DNA of 64,000 nt, from assembly GCA_024867545.1 (NCBI GenBank), contig JANFNE010000065.1, positions 221,413-285,412 on the forward strand, in the 5' to 3' direction. Positions 1 through 11,192 of the stretch are shown here, piece by piece. A model generated the notes under the pieces. That model was not told the DNA's origin. It saw nothing but the letters and a program-made list of their open reading frames with translations, and did no database searches. Numbering within the stretch: the first letter of the stretch is position 1; every line of letters starts with the position of its first letter. The position numbers and the translations under genes were made by a program. Source of the stretch: Phytopythium helicoides (Eukaryota; Oomycota; Peronosporomycetes; Pythiales; Pythiaceae).

Positions 1-75
1 AGCCGCCGCCAGCGACAGCGCTGTGGCCGACGCCTTGGCAGCCGCCGACGGCGCCGCCTCCGCCTCCCCTTCCAT
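1..75 (-). CDS. 5' end of a divergent gene, product unknown (partial)
   Basis: Reading leftward from an ATG at 75-73 there are 25 open codons up to the window edge. They encode an Ala/Glu/Ser-rich start (MEGEAEAAPSAAAK...), typical of a disordered N-terminus. It is divergent from SMC1, about 246 bases away. Nothing identifies a family because the rest lies outside the window. A competing ATG a few bases upstream (around 96-98) opens a different frame, so the start is not certain. Confidence 0.4.
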   Translation of the reverse strand, partial: MEGEAEAAPSAAAKASATALSLAAA

Positions 76-321
76 CTCGGCTCCAATATGGAAATGGCAT
101 CCTTGTTCCTTCAACCAACGCGGCGGTTAATATTGGATCGTGGAGGTGTTAAGCGCACTTTTCGAACCAAGGGAAACGTCTCTATCACTTATACTATATG
201 TTATTCAAGGATATGAAGCCTCAAGTCTCGTTTCCGCGCCAAAGTGAAAGGAAAAGCTTTCATTGCGGCAACTGCAGCTGGAGGCGACAGGCGCTGGCGG
301 CGGTACCGCTAGTTGGTGACG
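76..321. promoter_or_regulatory. Divergent intergenic region upstream of SMC1
   Basis: This 246-base gap lies between two divergent start codons and must hold the SMC1 promoter and 5' leader. A stretch around 258-270 (gctttcattgcgg) loosely resembles the TCATT core of the oomycete initiator, but it is not a good match, and I see no other clear element. Confidence 0.3.
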
Positions 322-3300
322 ATGGGGCGCATCGCAAGGCTGGAGCTGCGCGACTTCAAGAGCTACGGCGGCGCGCACGTAGTGGGCCCGTTTCACCGGT
401 TCACGGCGGTCGTGGGGCCCAACGGCGCGGGAAAGTCCAACCTCATGGACGCCATCTCGTTCGTGCTGGGCGTGCACTCGCGCCACCTGCGCTCCACGCA
501 GCTCAAGGACCTGGTGCACCGCGCGCCGAGCGACTCGAGCGAGCAGCTGGCGCGGCGATCGGCCGGCGTCACGCTCGTCTACGAGCTCGCGGACGGAGAG
601 CGCGCGCCGTCGCTGGCGCACAGCGGCGCCAAGGAGGTGCGCTTCTCGCGGCTCATCTCGGAGAAAGGCACGGGCAGCTACCGCGTGGACGACAAAGACG
701 TGTCCTTCGAGGCCTACCAGGAGCAGCTCAAGCAGATTGGCATCCTCGTCAAGGCGAGGAACTTTTTGGTGTTCCAGGGAGACGTCGAGTCCATCGCGAG
801 CAAAAGCCCCGACGAGCTTACCAAGCTCTTTGAACAGATCTCGGCATCCGACGAGCTCAGGTATTGCGTCTGTGGCGTGTTTGTAATGTTGATGAATTCT
901 TACACGGAGTAATTGCGTAGACTCGAGTACAACCGACTGCTTGAGGCCAAAAACGCAGCGGAGGAGAACACGATCTTCGCATATCAGAAGAAGAAGGGAC
1001 TTGTGGCCGAAAAGAGAATGGTGCGCACATTATGCTCTCAAAGCTATCGTAGCAGGATTAACTAGACATTCTTGTGTTACAGGTGAAAGAGCAGCGTGAC
1101 GAGGCGGCACAATTCAAGAAAAAGCTCGACGAAGTGGTGCGTGACGAAGCACAAAAGCATTGATACCAATTAATCCACTTAATTAACAGACTGGACTCTT
1201 CTAGAGCAACTTGCGGGCGGAGCACTATCTTTGGCAGCTTTTCCAGGCCGAAGAGAATGTCAAAGCGCACGAAGCACTCATTCGCGAGCTCAAGGATGAA
1301 ATGCAAGCTAGTGCCGGGAAAGAGAAGTCGCTGCTGCAAATGTTCAAAGACAAGAAAAAGGATCACAACATAAGTGTACGTGAGATTATGCAATGCCGCG
1401 ATCGTATCCAGGAAGTGCAAGGCGAGCTGGAGCGCACAGAGCCGCGAATGATTCAGTTGCGAGAGCAAGCTCGATTCTCAAAGAAGCGCATTTTGGAGGC
1501 TGAAGCCACCGAGAAGAGTATGCGCGCAAAGGGGGTCTCGAAAGAGAGAGAAATTGAAGGTTTGCACCGCGATCTCAAGGAACTGAAAGCGGCAAAAGAT
1601 GAGCTCGATGAAAAGCAAAACCGACGGATTAGTCAAGGCGGCGATCAGAACAACTTGGTTCTGGAGGGTGCGCGTCTTGAAGAGTACCACCGCATCAAGG
1701 AAGCAGCACAAGTCAAAACAACTTCGATCCGCAGCGAGCTTGATTCTATCATGCGACTGCAGAATGCCGATCAAAATAAAGTGGATACGCTCACACAGGA
1801 GCTTTACGATCGCGAAAATGAGATCGCGAAGCTATCGGACGAGATGAAACAAGCGGATGAGCGTATCGTCAATGTAAGTGGACTGGTGTAAATTTGTGCT
1901 AGATCTGAGCTGGACTATCTAATCGATTCGTTCCGTACAGATGCGTAATGTTATCGTGGAGACTGAGAAAGCAATCCGCGAAGCAGACCAGGAGCTGAAG
2001 CGCGCAAACGCGGAGGTTCGTATTGATCCCGAGCACTTGAGATAGTTGGAATCGTCCTGATGCATGGTTTTCTTGGTTGAACGCTGTAGATCGAAGGCCA
2101 AGGAAAACAAAAGGATAAATTGACAAAAGAGCTGGAGCAAGTTAACTTGAAGCTGCGTGAGCTCAAAGACGACAAGCGCCAATCCCAAGCAGAGAGTCGA
2201 CGAGTTGAGACGTATGAAACGCTGAAGCGCTTATTTCCTGGTGTTCGCGGTCGCCTGGTAGATCTGTGCAAGCCAGTACAGCGCAAGTACAACATGGCGG
2301 TAACCGTTGCAACGGGTAAGCACATGGACGCTTTGGTGGTCACTGATTACAAGACAGGTCAAGAGTGCATCCAATACTTGCGTGATTCGCGATCTGGCAG
2401 TGCGCAATTCATTCCGCTGGACAAAATCCGCGTCAAACCGATCAATGAGCGTTTCCGTAATCTCGGTGATAACATCAAGTTGGTGGTCGATGTTATTGAG
2501 TGTGACCCTGAGATTGAGCCTGCGCTGCACTACGCTGTTGGCGACACTGTTGTTTGCGACTCTATCGACACTGCGCGGGATCTGTGTTTTGGTCAAAACG
2601 AACGCGTCAAAGCCGTAACGTTGAGCGGTATGGTTGTGAGCAAGAATGGCAGTATGACCGGTGGTCGTACACATAACGATATGCGCCGAGCTGGTCAATG
2701 GGATGAAAAGGAGATCGAAGCCGCGCAGCAGCGTAAGGAAGAGGTTGCTGAGCAGATTCAGGCCATTGAACGCCATGGAGCATCGTACGCCAAGATTGAG
2801 AGCCGTCGCAATCAAATGGAAGGCATGCGTAACCGCCTAAAGTATGCCAAGGCTGACTTGGTGACCACGGAGTCTCGAAAGCCCATGTTAAATGTCCGGA
2901 TCGAAGATGCACGGAGGCGGATAGCCGAGTCCATTCGACCTGAGCTAGCTAAATTTCAGGCTGCAGTGGACTCCCGCATCGATAGTATTACTTCCTTGGA
3001 AGACAAGATTCACAGCGTTGAAGACGAGATGTTCGCTGACTTTAGTCAACGAATCGGAGTCGAAAATATTCGAGTCTACGAAGAGAAGGTGATCAAGCGT
3101 CAGAAGCAACATGCCGAAATGAAGCGCAAAATTACTGAGCACGAGGTCAAGCTCCAGTCACAAGTAAGGAGCTGTTTCAGTGAAGGCTTTCCATCTCTTG
3201 ATAACTGGTGGCTAATGGTTTGGTGTGCAGCTTGCGTATCTTGAGGCCCAAGATTTTGAGCAGCCCATGGTTGCTGCACAGGAGCGAGCTGCCGACGAAA

Positions 3301-4493
3301 AGCAAAAAGTTCTTCGACTCAAAGAAGAAGAGGCCAAGCTGGCTAGCGAGATCGCAGCACTCGTAAAGCAAAAGCAAGATGAGGAGGCAGTTCATGCAAC
3401 CCTCTCAGGCCGCTTGGATGCGGTCGAGAAAGAGCTGCGCCACATTGCGCACAAGAAGGTCAAGTATGAAGACAAGAAAAATATCGCGCTCAAGAAGATT
3501 GCCGCCGAAGAGACAGCCCTCGACCACTTGCGAGACAAGAAGAAGGAGATTCTTAAGCGCGCGTCACTGGACCACGTGACTTTGCCAGTCAAGCGCAGAC
3601 GAGGGTCGGGTTCTCGCAGCAGAAATAACGTAGATGCTGACGGCGACGTGGAGATGGAAGACGTCGACGACTCGAATGCTAATGCCCAGGACCAGAGCAG
3701 TAGCGACGACCCGGAACATGCGCTTACAAATCAGGCCATGGACCCTTACGCTGACCAGGAATTCGACTTTTCGTCACTTCCAGACGCCAATGCTGTTGAT
3801 GATGAGCACGAACTGGCAGTACTCAATGCCGACTATGAAGAGCGCATCAACGACTTGCTCTCTGAACTGGACCGCATGCAACCGAACATGCGAGCACTCG
3901 ACAAGTTTGATGAGATTCAGAAACGCATCTCAAAAGAGGAAGGCGATTTGGACCGGATCAAACAGCAGGCGTTGGATGCAGCTGCAGCGTTCGAGAAGAT
4001 CAAAGCGACTCGCCATGAGCGGTTCATGGAGGCGTTCAACCATATTTCGGGTGTCATCGATACAACATACAAGGCGCTTACAAAAAGCTCAAAGCATCCA
4101 CTCGGCGGCACGGCGTACCTCAGTCTCGAAAACACAGAAGAGCCGTATCTCAACGGCGTCAAGTACAACGCCATGCCTCCGATGAAGCGCTTCCGCGAAA
4201 TGGAGCAGCTATCAGGCGGAGAAAAGACTGTCGCGGCGCTCGCGCTGCTTTTCGCCATCCACAACTACCGGCCGTCTCCGTTTTTCGTCCTTGACGAAGT
4301 TGACGCTGCGCTCGACAACGTCAACGTAAACAAGGTTTCGACGTACATCGCGAACTGTGATTTCCAGTGCGTGGTTATTTCATTGAAGGACTCGTTCTAC
4401 GAGAAGGCAGACGCATTAGTGGGCATCGCTAAGGACATTGGTTCACAGCGCTCCCAGTCGCTCACTCTCGACTTGACCAAGTACGAAGCGTGA
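322..4493 (+). CDS. SMC1: Cohesin subunit SMC1 (structural maintenance of chromosomes 1), seven exons
   Basis: SMC1 pairs with SMC3 to form the cohesin ring ATPase that holds sister chromatids together in the nucleus. The exons read 322-860, 921-1020, 1083-1136, 1205-1873, 1941-2015, 2090-3163 and 3231-4493. All junctions are GT..AG and keep frame, giving 1257 residues, close to the family's usual ~1230. The start [15 protein letters not shown] aligns with other SMC1 proteins. Walker A (GPNGAGKSN) is near residue 32, followed by [16 protein letters not shown]. Long coiled coils flank a hinge encoded at about 2215-2650. The C-terminal head has the signature [15 protein letters not shown] and Walker B ([12 protein letters not shown], about 4279-4318). 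An acidic, Ser-rich insert encoded near 3600-3780 breaks the second coiled coil. Exon 4 starts at 1205, because a closer AG at 1189 would bring in a stop. Identification as SMC1 rather than SMC3 rests on the N-terminal and signature sequences. Confidence 0.96.
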
Positions 4494-4568
4494 TGAAAGA
4501 CGGACAATAGATGGCGTGATTATGACTATGTGTCTGCTGCGTTTGTTTCGTTCGTGTTCTCACACTCA

Positions 4569-5273
4569 TTATTCTTCTTTCGTCTTGCTGATCGCCCCGA
4601 ACCGAGACTTAGCAGCGAAATCAGCTTCGCGCTTCACGAGCGATTTGAGTCTGTGGTCAGCGGCGGATGCGCTTGCAGGATATCGGCCGAAGCATTCCTC
4701 CTCGTACAGAATGAGACGCTCGCACAAGCGAATACGCGTGGGTTGGTCCAGCACTCGATTGGAGTCGCCGAACGCTGCAGTATCCAGTAGAACAGGAATG
4801 TCTTCGGCTTCCGGCAGCTCGAACTCCCATAGCGCTCGCATGCTGTGGTCAAGTCCGCCGATGGTGGCGAACGGATTTCGCCGCACGAGTCGCGTCCCAC
4901 CAAGCGCGGCTGTCGCGATGCGACTCTTGCTGACGAAGTCAATGTCGCTCGCCATCTTCAGCAAGTAGTTGACGCGGCGCCACTCAAATGGCAGGTGCCT
5001 CACCATGCGCCGACGCCATCCAGCGATGCGCTCCACAACTTCCAGCGACAGTTCTCGCATTCGCAGCATTTGCTCAAGAAGCTCCTCGCTCACTGATGGT
5101 GCCGCTGGAGGCTCCGTGCTGGAATTGTTTTCGTTGGTGTCCTCATCAAAGCTGCAGCATAACTCTAGCACTTCATCAAGTGCCGCCTCGCGCGCCACAA
5201 TTGCGCGCAGAACCGCAAGATCTTCAGCCGACTGTACGCCAACGCCGCTTTGATACGAGATCGCCTTCTCCAT
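4569..5273 (-). CDS. Conserved-looking hypothetical protein, 234 aa
   Basis: This is an uninterrupted frame from an ATG at 5273 to a stop at 4569, convergent with SMC1 and only about 75 bases from its stop. The protein is mostly helical and charged, with no signal peptide or membrane segment. It contains an acidic/Ser-rich patch near residues 42-62 and a basic, Trp/Arg-rich middle (GWRRRMVRHLPFEWRRVN, about 85-103). A later part holds a Cys/Glu-rich stretch (RLCERLILYEEECFGRY). I do not recognise the family. Balanced amino acid composition and clean boundaries argue that it is real. It shares a short upstream gap with the next minus-strand gene, which ends at 5422. Confidence 0.75.
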   Translation of the reverse strand: MEKAISYQSGVGVQSAEDLAVLRAIVAREAALDEVLELCCSFDEDTNENNSSTEPPAAPSVSEELLEQMLRMRELSLEVVERIAGWRRRMVRHLPFEWRRVNYLLKMASDIDFVSKSRIATAALGGTRLVRRNPFATIGGLDHSMRALWEFELPEAEDIPVLLDTAAFGDSNRVLDQPTRIRLCERLILYEEECFGRYPASASAADHRLKSLVKREADFAAKSRFGAISKTKEE

Positions 5274-5421
5274 AGTGTGCTATTCCTACCAAGAATGGTT
5301 ATGAACATGGTGATCGACCAGTCGAGCTCATGAGCATAAGGCTTCAACACGTGTTGAACTCTGTTTTGATTTTTGGTTGAATGGCAAGTAGGTTTGCTTT
5401 GCCAGCAGATCCAGCTGCTGT

Positions 5422-6583
5422 TTACTTGCGCTCGTTTTCACGCTGAGCAGCCCGGCGACGGATTTCGTCCCAGGTGGTGGCACGCACAGGCTCCTCGCGG
5501 TCGCTCGGCACGCCGAAGAAGTACTCGTCTTCGTCCCGCTTGATCACATCGCGGCCGTCGCGAGGCTGAGCGCGGCGAGTGCTTTCGTTGCTCGGGTACG
5601 CAGCGTACGGATCACGCGAGAGAGGCGGGAGGTCACGGTCCTTGTCCTCACTGTCAGACTGATTCTGTCGGGCACCAAACACGAAGAATGGCGTGCGGCT
5701 CGAGCTTTCAGGGGCGTCCGAGAATGCATCACTGTCGTTGGACGCGGTCGGAGATGATCCAATCGAGACCGAGATCGTAGGGGTGTCCTTGCCGCTCTGG
5801 CGCGGAGCTGACGGGAGCGGAGGGAAAGCTGCCGCCGCCTCTGCTGCAGCATCCCAAGTGTCGCTGTAGATCACAACAACGAGCGATTAGTCGAGTTGGG
5901 AAATTTTTGGCTGATGGGCGACAGGAACGCACTCAAAGCTGGACGCCGTGTTCTTCATACGCTCGCGCAGCTCCTGCACGAACTCATTGTTCGGCAGCTT
6001 TTCCTGCAGTCTGTAGCCCAGTTTTCAATTAGCAGACGGCGCCGCCACTGCTTTCATGACGTTCAAAGACGCACACTTTGCGTGCGCGAGCCGCGAACGG
6101 AGACCGGTCGGCCGGCAGCGTCAGCAGCTCCGAGAAGAGGTCACGACGGATGCTGAGCAGGCCGTAGGTCATGCCAAAGATGCCTCCAGCTATCCTCAAG
6201 AAGCATCACGTCAGGGAACTCGGCGAGCCCACAGGAACACAACTGGAGAACGCACAGATGACCGAGAGACCGCCGAGCACGCGGCGCTTGTTGCCAGACC
6301 AGCGCCAGAGTGCGCCCATAGCGCTACCGCCCACCAGGAAGCCAAGCGACGAGCGCTGCTTGCCCTTGGCCGAGTGTCGCTGGAGCAGCTCCTTCTCGGC
6401 CGGCGTGCTGCGTGCAAAATCGACACGATAAGAAGTTCGTCATTCTGAGCGATCACGAGAGGACCCAGGAGGACGCTATCGCCGATCTTACTTCCCCAGG
6501 ACGACACTCTGGCCGCTGCGGCTGAGCTCGACGCCAACCAGGCGGATGGCGTCGTCCACGGCCACGTTCCCCAGGAGCACCAT
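5422..6583 (-). CDS. Putative small two-segment membrane protein with acidic tail, five exons
   Basis: I built this gene by splicing on the minus strand: exons 6492-6583, 6256-6407, 6077-6189, 5933-6003 and 5422-5863. All have GT..AG borders and consistent phase, giving 289 residues. The start [17 protein letters not shown] is the only ATG in frame after an upstream stop. Residues ~51-65 ([14 protein letters not shown]) and ~74-93 ([19 protein letters not shown]) are Gly-rich hydrophobic segments with small-residue spacing, suggesting two packed transmembrane helices separated by a basic loop (WSGNKRR). The C-terminal half is Ser/Asp/Arg-rich and probably disordered, ending in a charged helix. 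The topology is reminiscent of small mitochondrial or endosomal inner-membrane factors, but I cannot assign a family. The intron 3/4 acceptor has a second AG seven bases upstream that would break the frame. Confidence 0.7.
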
Positions 6584-6709
6584 GGCAGATGGATCGATCG
6601 TTCGGCCGGCTTCCAGATGAGCTTTTCAACGAGTGCTGGGGGCTGCGATGGCATTTCAGCCAATCGAAAGCGGAGATGAGACTAGCATGATGGTCGCCAG
6701 ACTTGTTTG

Positions 6710-9700
6710 ATGGCGCCAAGCGACGAGCTGCAGCAGCAGCTCGTTGTGGCCGCGCGCCGCCAGAGGTGGGATGACGTGCGGCTGCTCGTGGAAAATGGGG
6801 CAGACGTGGATGCTGTGGATGAGAATGGCCGCTCGGCGTTGATGCTAGCGGCACGAGCGGGACACGAGGACACTGTGCGATTTCTCGTAGCCAGAGGAGC
6901 GAGCGTGGATTTGGTCAGCAATAGCGGGGAGACTGCGGTCTCCTTTGCGACGAAGCGGGGGCACCAACATATCCAACGAGTGCTCGTTCAGCATGTTGCA
7001 AACTCATCAGCAGTACTAAATGAAAAAACTCGATCGAGTTCTTGGTCCGAGCTGCCGAAGTGGTTCATCTCTCCTTTCGAAGTATCCATCACGAAATTCG
7101 TCGAGAGCGGCAACATTGGCGGAGACTTTCTGGCGACGTGGCTCAATGCCGAAGTTGCGCTTAAACTGTTCGTTCCTGGTACTTCGAGCTCCGAATTTGC
7201 CGAGGAAGTGCGTGTGTGGCACCAACTCCGACACCCGAACGTGATCAAATTGTATGGAGCGTGTGACGTTGGTCACAATTTTTACGTTTGCGAATGCGCA
7301 AGTTATGGACCAGTCGTGGAGCATTTGGCCAAGTTGATGCCACCTGCACGAACACCGTGGAAGTACATATACCATGCCGCGCTCGGACTTGCGTACTTGC
7401 ACGAGCGAGGTATCGTTCACGGTAATCTCTGCACGAACAATATCCTGATTGGGAGTGACGAGCTCGGAAAGCTGGCTGACTTTGGCTCAACTGTCACAAA
7501 TCAAAGTGCTGGGTTCGAATCATCCCATAATCTTTCTTCGGTGCGATGGCGGTCACCAGAGCAGCTGCGGGGAGAAAACTCATCGAATGCTTCTGACATC
7601 TACGCCCTAGGGCTATGTGCAATTGAAGCTGTGACCCTAAGACGCCCATGGGCTGACGCTAGAAATGACTATTCAGTCTCATGGTTCAAGTCGAACTGGT
7701 TTCCCGAGTCTTCAAGTGATCGTGAGTGCGCTCCTGGTAGTTTGTCTGGTGATCTAGTTGAGGTAGTCGAAAAGCTGTGCTGCCACGATCCAACGCGTCG
7801 TCAGTCAGCAATAGCTTGCGTCTATCTCTTTGAGCGATTGGCAGCGGAAGAAGAAACCCGCATCTTGAATAGTTCAGGATCTCCGTCGACTGTAATGAGT
7901 CTCTCTGAGTATGTAGATGGAGACATATCTGCACAACTTGAGGCAATTCGGGTCGAAGTATCCAATTCCGCTGCTTCTGACCTAAACGAACTCCTCCTCC
8001 AAGACCTTGAGGAAATTCACAAGGCTATCCAAACGTCTCCACAACCAGTCAAGTTGCTGGAGCAGGTATATCGACTTTTTATTGACGCAATGCAAGTAAT
8101 CAAACATGGTTCTCAAGGAAATCAAGTTCTCCATTTTTCTGGGAGTCAAGCAGTGGATAATGTTCTTGCGTTATGCTCACGAATCAATGCTATCAAGCGA
8201 CTCCTCGGAATTGGCATTGCAGATCGAAGACACCGAAAACCGAAGGCAATCGATCTACGCCGTAAGCAAATTCAGGCAATTATTTCAACTGGAGTCAAAG
8301 ACAATGAATGCTCAGATACGGATGTTGAGACTATCGACACACCTCCAGTATGGTTTGTGCCATGGCACGAACTATTTGTGAGTGAGTGGCAGCTTCTCGG
8401 AAAGGGTGGTTACGGGAGTGTTCATCTCGCAAAGTGGCTTGATTCGGAAGTCGTCGTCAAGCTGTTGGATTTTGGCGGAATTCCTAGTGCAGTTACTTCC
8501 TACAAGCCGGCACTCGAATCAAGTTTTGATCCAGATAGCTTCAACTTTCTTTCCAAATTATGTACTAACCAAGGGCAAGAGCAGGAGTCAGTCCAGAGGC
8601 AGTTCAAGCGTGAAGCCGATATTTGGTTCAACTTCAGTCACCCGCATGTGGTCCGCCTATTCGGCGCATGCCATATCGGACGTCCTTTCTTCGTCTGTGA
8701 GTATGCATCGCATGGCTCGCTCGATAAATACCTCGAGAAACACCCAAACGAAATCTGGCACAAGCTGTATGAAGCCGCGCTCGGACTATTATATCTGCAT
8801 GAGCGTGGGGTTGTCCACTGTGACTTGAAGTGCAACAATATTGTGGTGGGTCGAGACAGAAAAGCGAAGGTAACCGATTTTGGATTGAGTTCTGCGGCAA
8901 ACGTCGCCGATGTGTCTGTAGTTGGAGGGCATGTCAGTGGTGCCTGGAACTGGTTGGCACCGGAGTTACTGCTGGGGAAATCGACGACTCCGACGCGCGA
9001 GTCGGATGTCTACTCTTTCGCGATGTGTATAATCGAGGCTCTTCGTGTTGTGGAAGGAGCGAGCGTTGTGTCAAGCGATGCAGATCTGCAGCGACCGCGA
9101 GTTCCATGGCAGTACGCTGACAGATCAACTGTGATGGTTCTCATGAAACGTGGAGAGCTACCTGGTCGGCCAGTAAATTGTACTGACGTGCAGTGGGATC
9201 TGATCACGAGGATGACGCAATTGAAACCGAACGAGCGCATTCAAATGTGTGTTGTTGTCGATGCGCTTTCTCTACTGGCGGGTGTAGACACCACCGGAAT
9301 GCATGTTCCCAGCAACACTGAGCGAGATCTGGTCCTAGGCGAGATGAGTGTTCCAGAAAGAATTGAATCGGGTCAAGCGCTTATTTCTTGCACGAGTAGA
9401 GTCCGAGGCGATAAGAATTGTTTGTGCCACATCTTCAAGTTACTTTGGCGCCGACTAGAGGACGCGGATCAACGCGTACACGATAAAACGATGCGAGTAA
9501 GCCTATTCGCTCTCATTGCAGATGCTACAGCGTTCTCAGCAACGCTGCGGTGTGAAGATACACTTGTACACTCTACTGAGAGAGCATTTCGCGGATATGG
9601 ATTGCATCGCCGTCTTGACAAGATAATTTGTGCTGCTGGTATCAAGCAACCGTCAGATGAAGGGACTGATAGTCAGTTTGACGATTGGAGAAGAGGTTGC

Positions 9701-9778
9701 AGTAATAGACTCGGAGTCAACAGTAGCACGGTAACACTCTTGTTAAGTACTAATCCAACTAGCTACGGATTGTTGTAG
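6710..9778 (+). CDS. Ankyrin repeat - pseudokinase - protein kinase (TKL-like), copy 1
   Basis: This single-exon gene encodes 1022 residues from the ATG at 6710. About three ankyrin repeats span residues 5-95. A first kinase-like domain (about 118-390) keeps VALK and DFG but has HGNL in place of HRDL and no glycine loop, so it is probably a pseudokinase. A linker follows, then a second kinase domain from about 560. It has a glycine loop GKGGYGSV, VVVK, HCDLKCNN (~703) and DFG (~723). The HCD form of HRD is tolerated in some TKL kinases, so activity is plausible. The C-terminus carries a small helical domain with a RGYGLHRRLDK motif that recurs in both neighbouring copies. It is likely a cytosolic signalling kinase. 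The kinase core is almost identical in DNA to the copy at 13255-13850, while the rest has diverged. Confidence 0.9.
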   Translation: MAPSDELQQQLVVAARRQRWDDVRLLVENGADVDAVDENGRSALMLAARAGHEDTVRFLVARGASVDLVSNSGETAVSFATKRGHQHIQRVLVQHVANSSAVLNEKTRSSSWSELPKWFISPFEVSITKFVESGNIGGDFLATWLNAEVALKLFVPGTSSSEFAEEVRVWHQLRHPNVIKLYGACDVGHNFYVCECASYGPVVEHLAKLMPPARTPWKYIYHAALGLAYLHERGIVHGNLCTNNILIGSDELGKLADFGSTVTNQSAGFESSHNLSSVRWRSPEQLRGENSSNASDIYALGLCAIEAVTLRRPWADARNDYSVSWFKSNWFPESSSDRECAPGSLSGDLVEVVEKLCCHDPTRRQSAIACVYLFERLAAEEETRILNSSGSPSTVMSLSEYVDGDISAQLEAIRVEVSNSAASDLNELLLQDLEEIHKAIQTSPQPVKLLEQVYRLFIDAMQVIKHGSQGNQVLHFSGSQAVDNVLALCSRINAIKRLLGIGIADRRHRKPKAIDLRRKQIQAIISTGVKDNECSDTDVETIDTPPVWFVPWHELFVSEWQLLGKGGYGSVHLAKWLDSEVVVKLLDFGGIPSAVTSYKPALESSFDPDSFNFLSKLCTNQGQEQESVQRQFKREADIWFNFSHPHVVRLFGACHIGRPFFVCEYASHGSLDKYLEKHPNEIWHKLYEAALGLLYLHERGVVHCDLKCNNIVVGRDRKAKVTDFGLSSAANVADVSVVGGHVSGAWNWLAPELLLGKSTTPTRESDVYSFAMCIIEALRVVEGASVVSSDADLQRPRVPWQYADRSTVMVLMKRGELPGRPVNCTDVQWDLITRMTQLKPNERIQMCVVVDALSLLAGVDTTGMHVPSNTERDLVLGEMSVPERIESGQALISCTSRVRGDKNCLCHIFKLLWRRLEDADQRVHDKTMRVSLFALIADATAFSATLRCEDTLVHSTERAFRGYGLHRRLDKIICAAGIKQPSDEGTDSQFDDWRRGCSNRLGVNSSTVTLLLSTNPTSYGLL

Positions 9779-9939
9779 TCACAGCAGCACCAGCAACATA
9801 GAAACCAAAAGAGTTGGCTGTGACAACAAGGCAAGAAAAAAAATATTATCTCGTAAGAGGCGCGAGAAATTGATTTGTACACCAGAATTGGTTCTCAAAG
9901 AGACAAAAAAAGTAAATACAACTCGATTGTAACGTGCGT

Positions 9940-10443
9940 TTCCTTTTGGAGTCAAAGTTCTCATCAAAAGGTGACAATACAGATGACGAACATTGGGTGA
10001 CCTTAAGTCGAAAAGATGACAAAGCGCGATCCCAGCAAACGAATCAAAAAGGGCAAAGTTCTCGAAGAGGTAATTTCTCTCGCAAGTGTCCAGCAAGCTC
10101 ATAAATTGACCCAACTCATCAGCATTTATGCGTTGCTATGGAATTGATTCGGTGACACGTACCAAAGTTCAATGCCAAGTAGTCGTAGCACAACGCCTCA
10201 AGCTGTTGGAAAGAGAAGCGGCGAAGAATCTAGAGTGTACAGGAATGCTGATGCAGTCCGCCTTATTATCGCTGCGAGGATATGGCGTGCATCGTCGACT
10301 CACCAACCTTACCGTTGCTGAGTGGTTGGAAGTTTCCGCTCATGTAAAGGGGTTTCATGATTGGGAACAGAGTTTTTGCGAGGTGTTTGGAGTTAATGGA
10401 ACTGTGGCAAACCTAGTTTTGATTCAAAGTGCTTGCTCAGTCT
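9940..10443 (+). pseudogene. Decayed 3' end of a third ankyrin-kinase gene
   Basis: Translation in changing frames recovers the kinase C-terminal end and tail seen in both neighbours. A piece matching VLMKRGELPG appears near 9957, HWVTL near 9990, and VEKMTKRDPSKRIKKGKVLEE near 10005-10070 (compare RMTRFDPEERIK in the downstream copy). IYALLW* is near 10122. An open stretch ending at 10443 then contains LSLRGYGVHRRLTNLTVAEWLEV and HDWEQSFCEVFGV, matching the tail domain of the downstream gene. Stops and frame shifts separate these pieces, and no ankyrin or pseudokinase part is left. This shows that the locus once held at least three tandem copies. Confidence 0.8.
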
Positions 10444-10571
10444 GAAGTTGATGCGCATGAGGACTGGACGCGTGACATATACGAGCCATGGTTATGGGTT
10501 TTAAGTATTCGTATGGGCAATTCAACACAACTTTGATTGCTTGCCTTGCACATGTTGAACCATGTAACAGG

Positions 10572-11110
10572 CTACTTAGCTTTCAGCAACCCCTCCTCAG
10601 CGAGCCGCTGGTGCACCTGCCTTTCGACGAACGAGAAGAGCTCGGGAACGTGATCCGGCAGCTGACATGACACGAAGCACTGTCTTCCTGAGCGCCTTGC
10701 GAGCCGCTGCGCCATCTGCTGCTCCTCCATCTCCGGCGAGCCTACGAGCGCCGACACGAGAGGCATTGGGCTGTATCGCGTCGCAATGGCCGTAGACATG
10801 GAGCTGTTGACAATAATCAGTCATTTAGAAGACGACTAGGATCAAACAACAAAGCGGCTCATTGAGCGGCGAACCTGAGCGAGGGCTTGGCGGACGCAGA
10901 GCCCATCCAGACGAACAGCGCGTTGGCCAACGCCCAGACTTGCACGACGTACGCCTGGTCCACCAGCGCTCCGGACCAGTCAATGACGCGCATACCGACA
11001 CTCTCGACCTTCTCTTCTGCTGCCAGTAGATCCCACGCGTCACCCCAGTCCATGGAACGAGCGAAATGGCGTCATGAGGCGAGCGAGCTCCACCTACCTG
11101 GGGTCTCCAT
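10572..11110 (-). CDS. PSMG4: Proteasome assembly chaperone 4 (PAC4/PSMG4-like), three exons
   Basis: PAC4 works with PAC3 to help assemble the alpha ring of the 20S proteasome core. Splicing exons 11098-11110, 10875-11019 and 10572-10803 on the minus strand gives 129 residues (human PSMG4 has 123). The sequence contains ALANALFVWMGSASAKPSL, then TAIATRYSPMPLVSALVG, then MAQRLARRSGRQCFVSCQL and a helical end FSFVERQVHQRLAEEG. These match in order the human LTDSLFLWVG, CSRYDSIPVSTSLLG and LAQRLARKTNKQVFVSYNL segments. The first exon supplies only METP plus one base. It is divergent from the second ankyrin-kinase gene, 82 bases between start codons. The small first exon is the least certain part. 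Confidence 0.87.
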
Positions 11111-11192
11111 GATTGTTTCGACCTGGAGCGCCGAAAAATGAGATTTTAGCCAATGACACACTGACTAGAGAACTGGGGCATGCCTGGTCATC

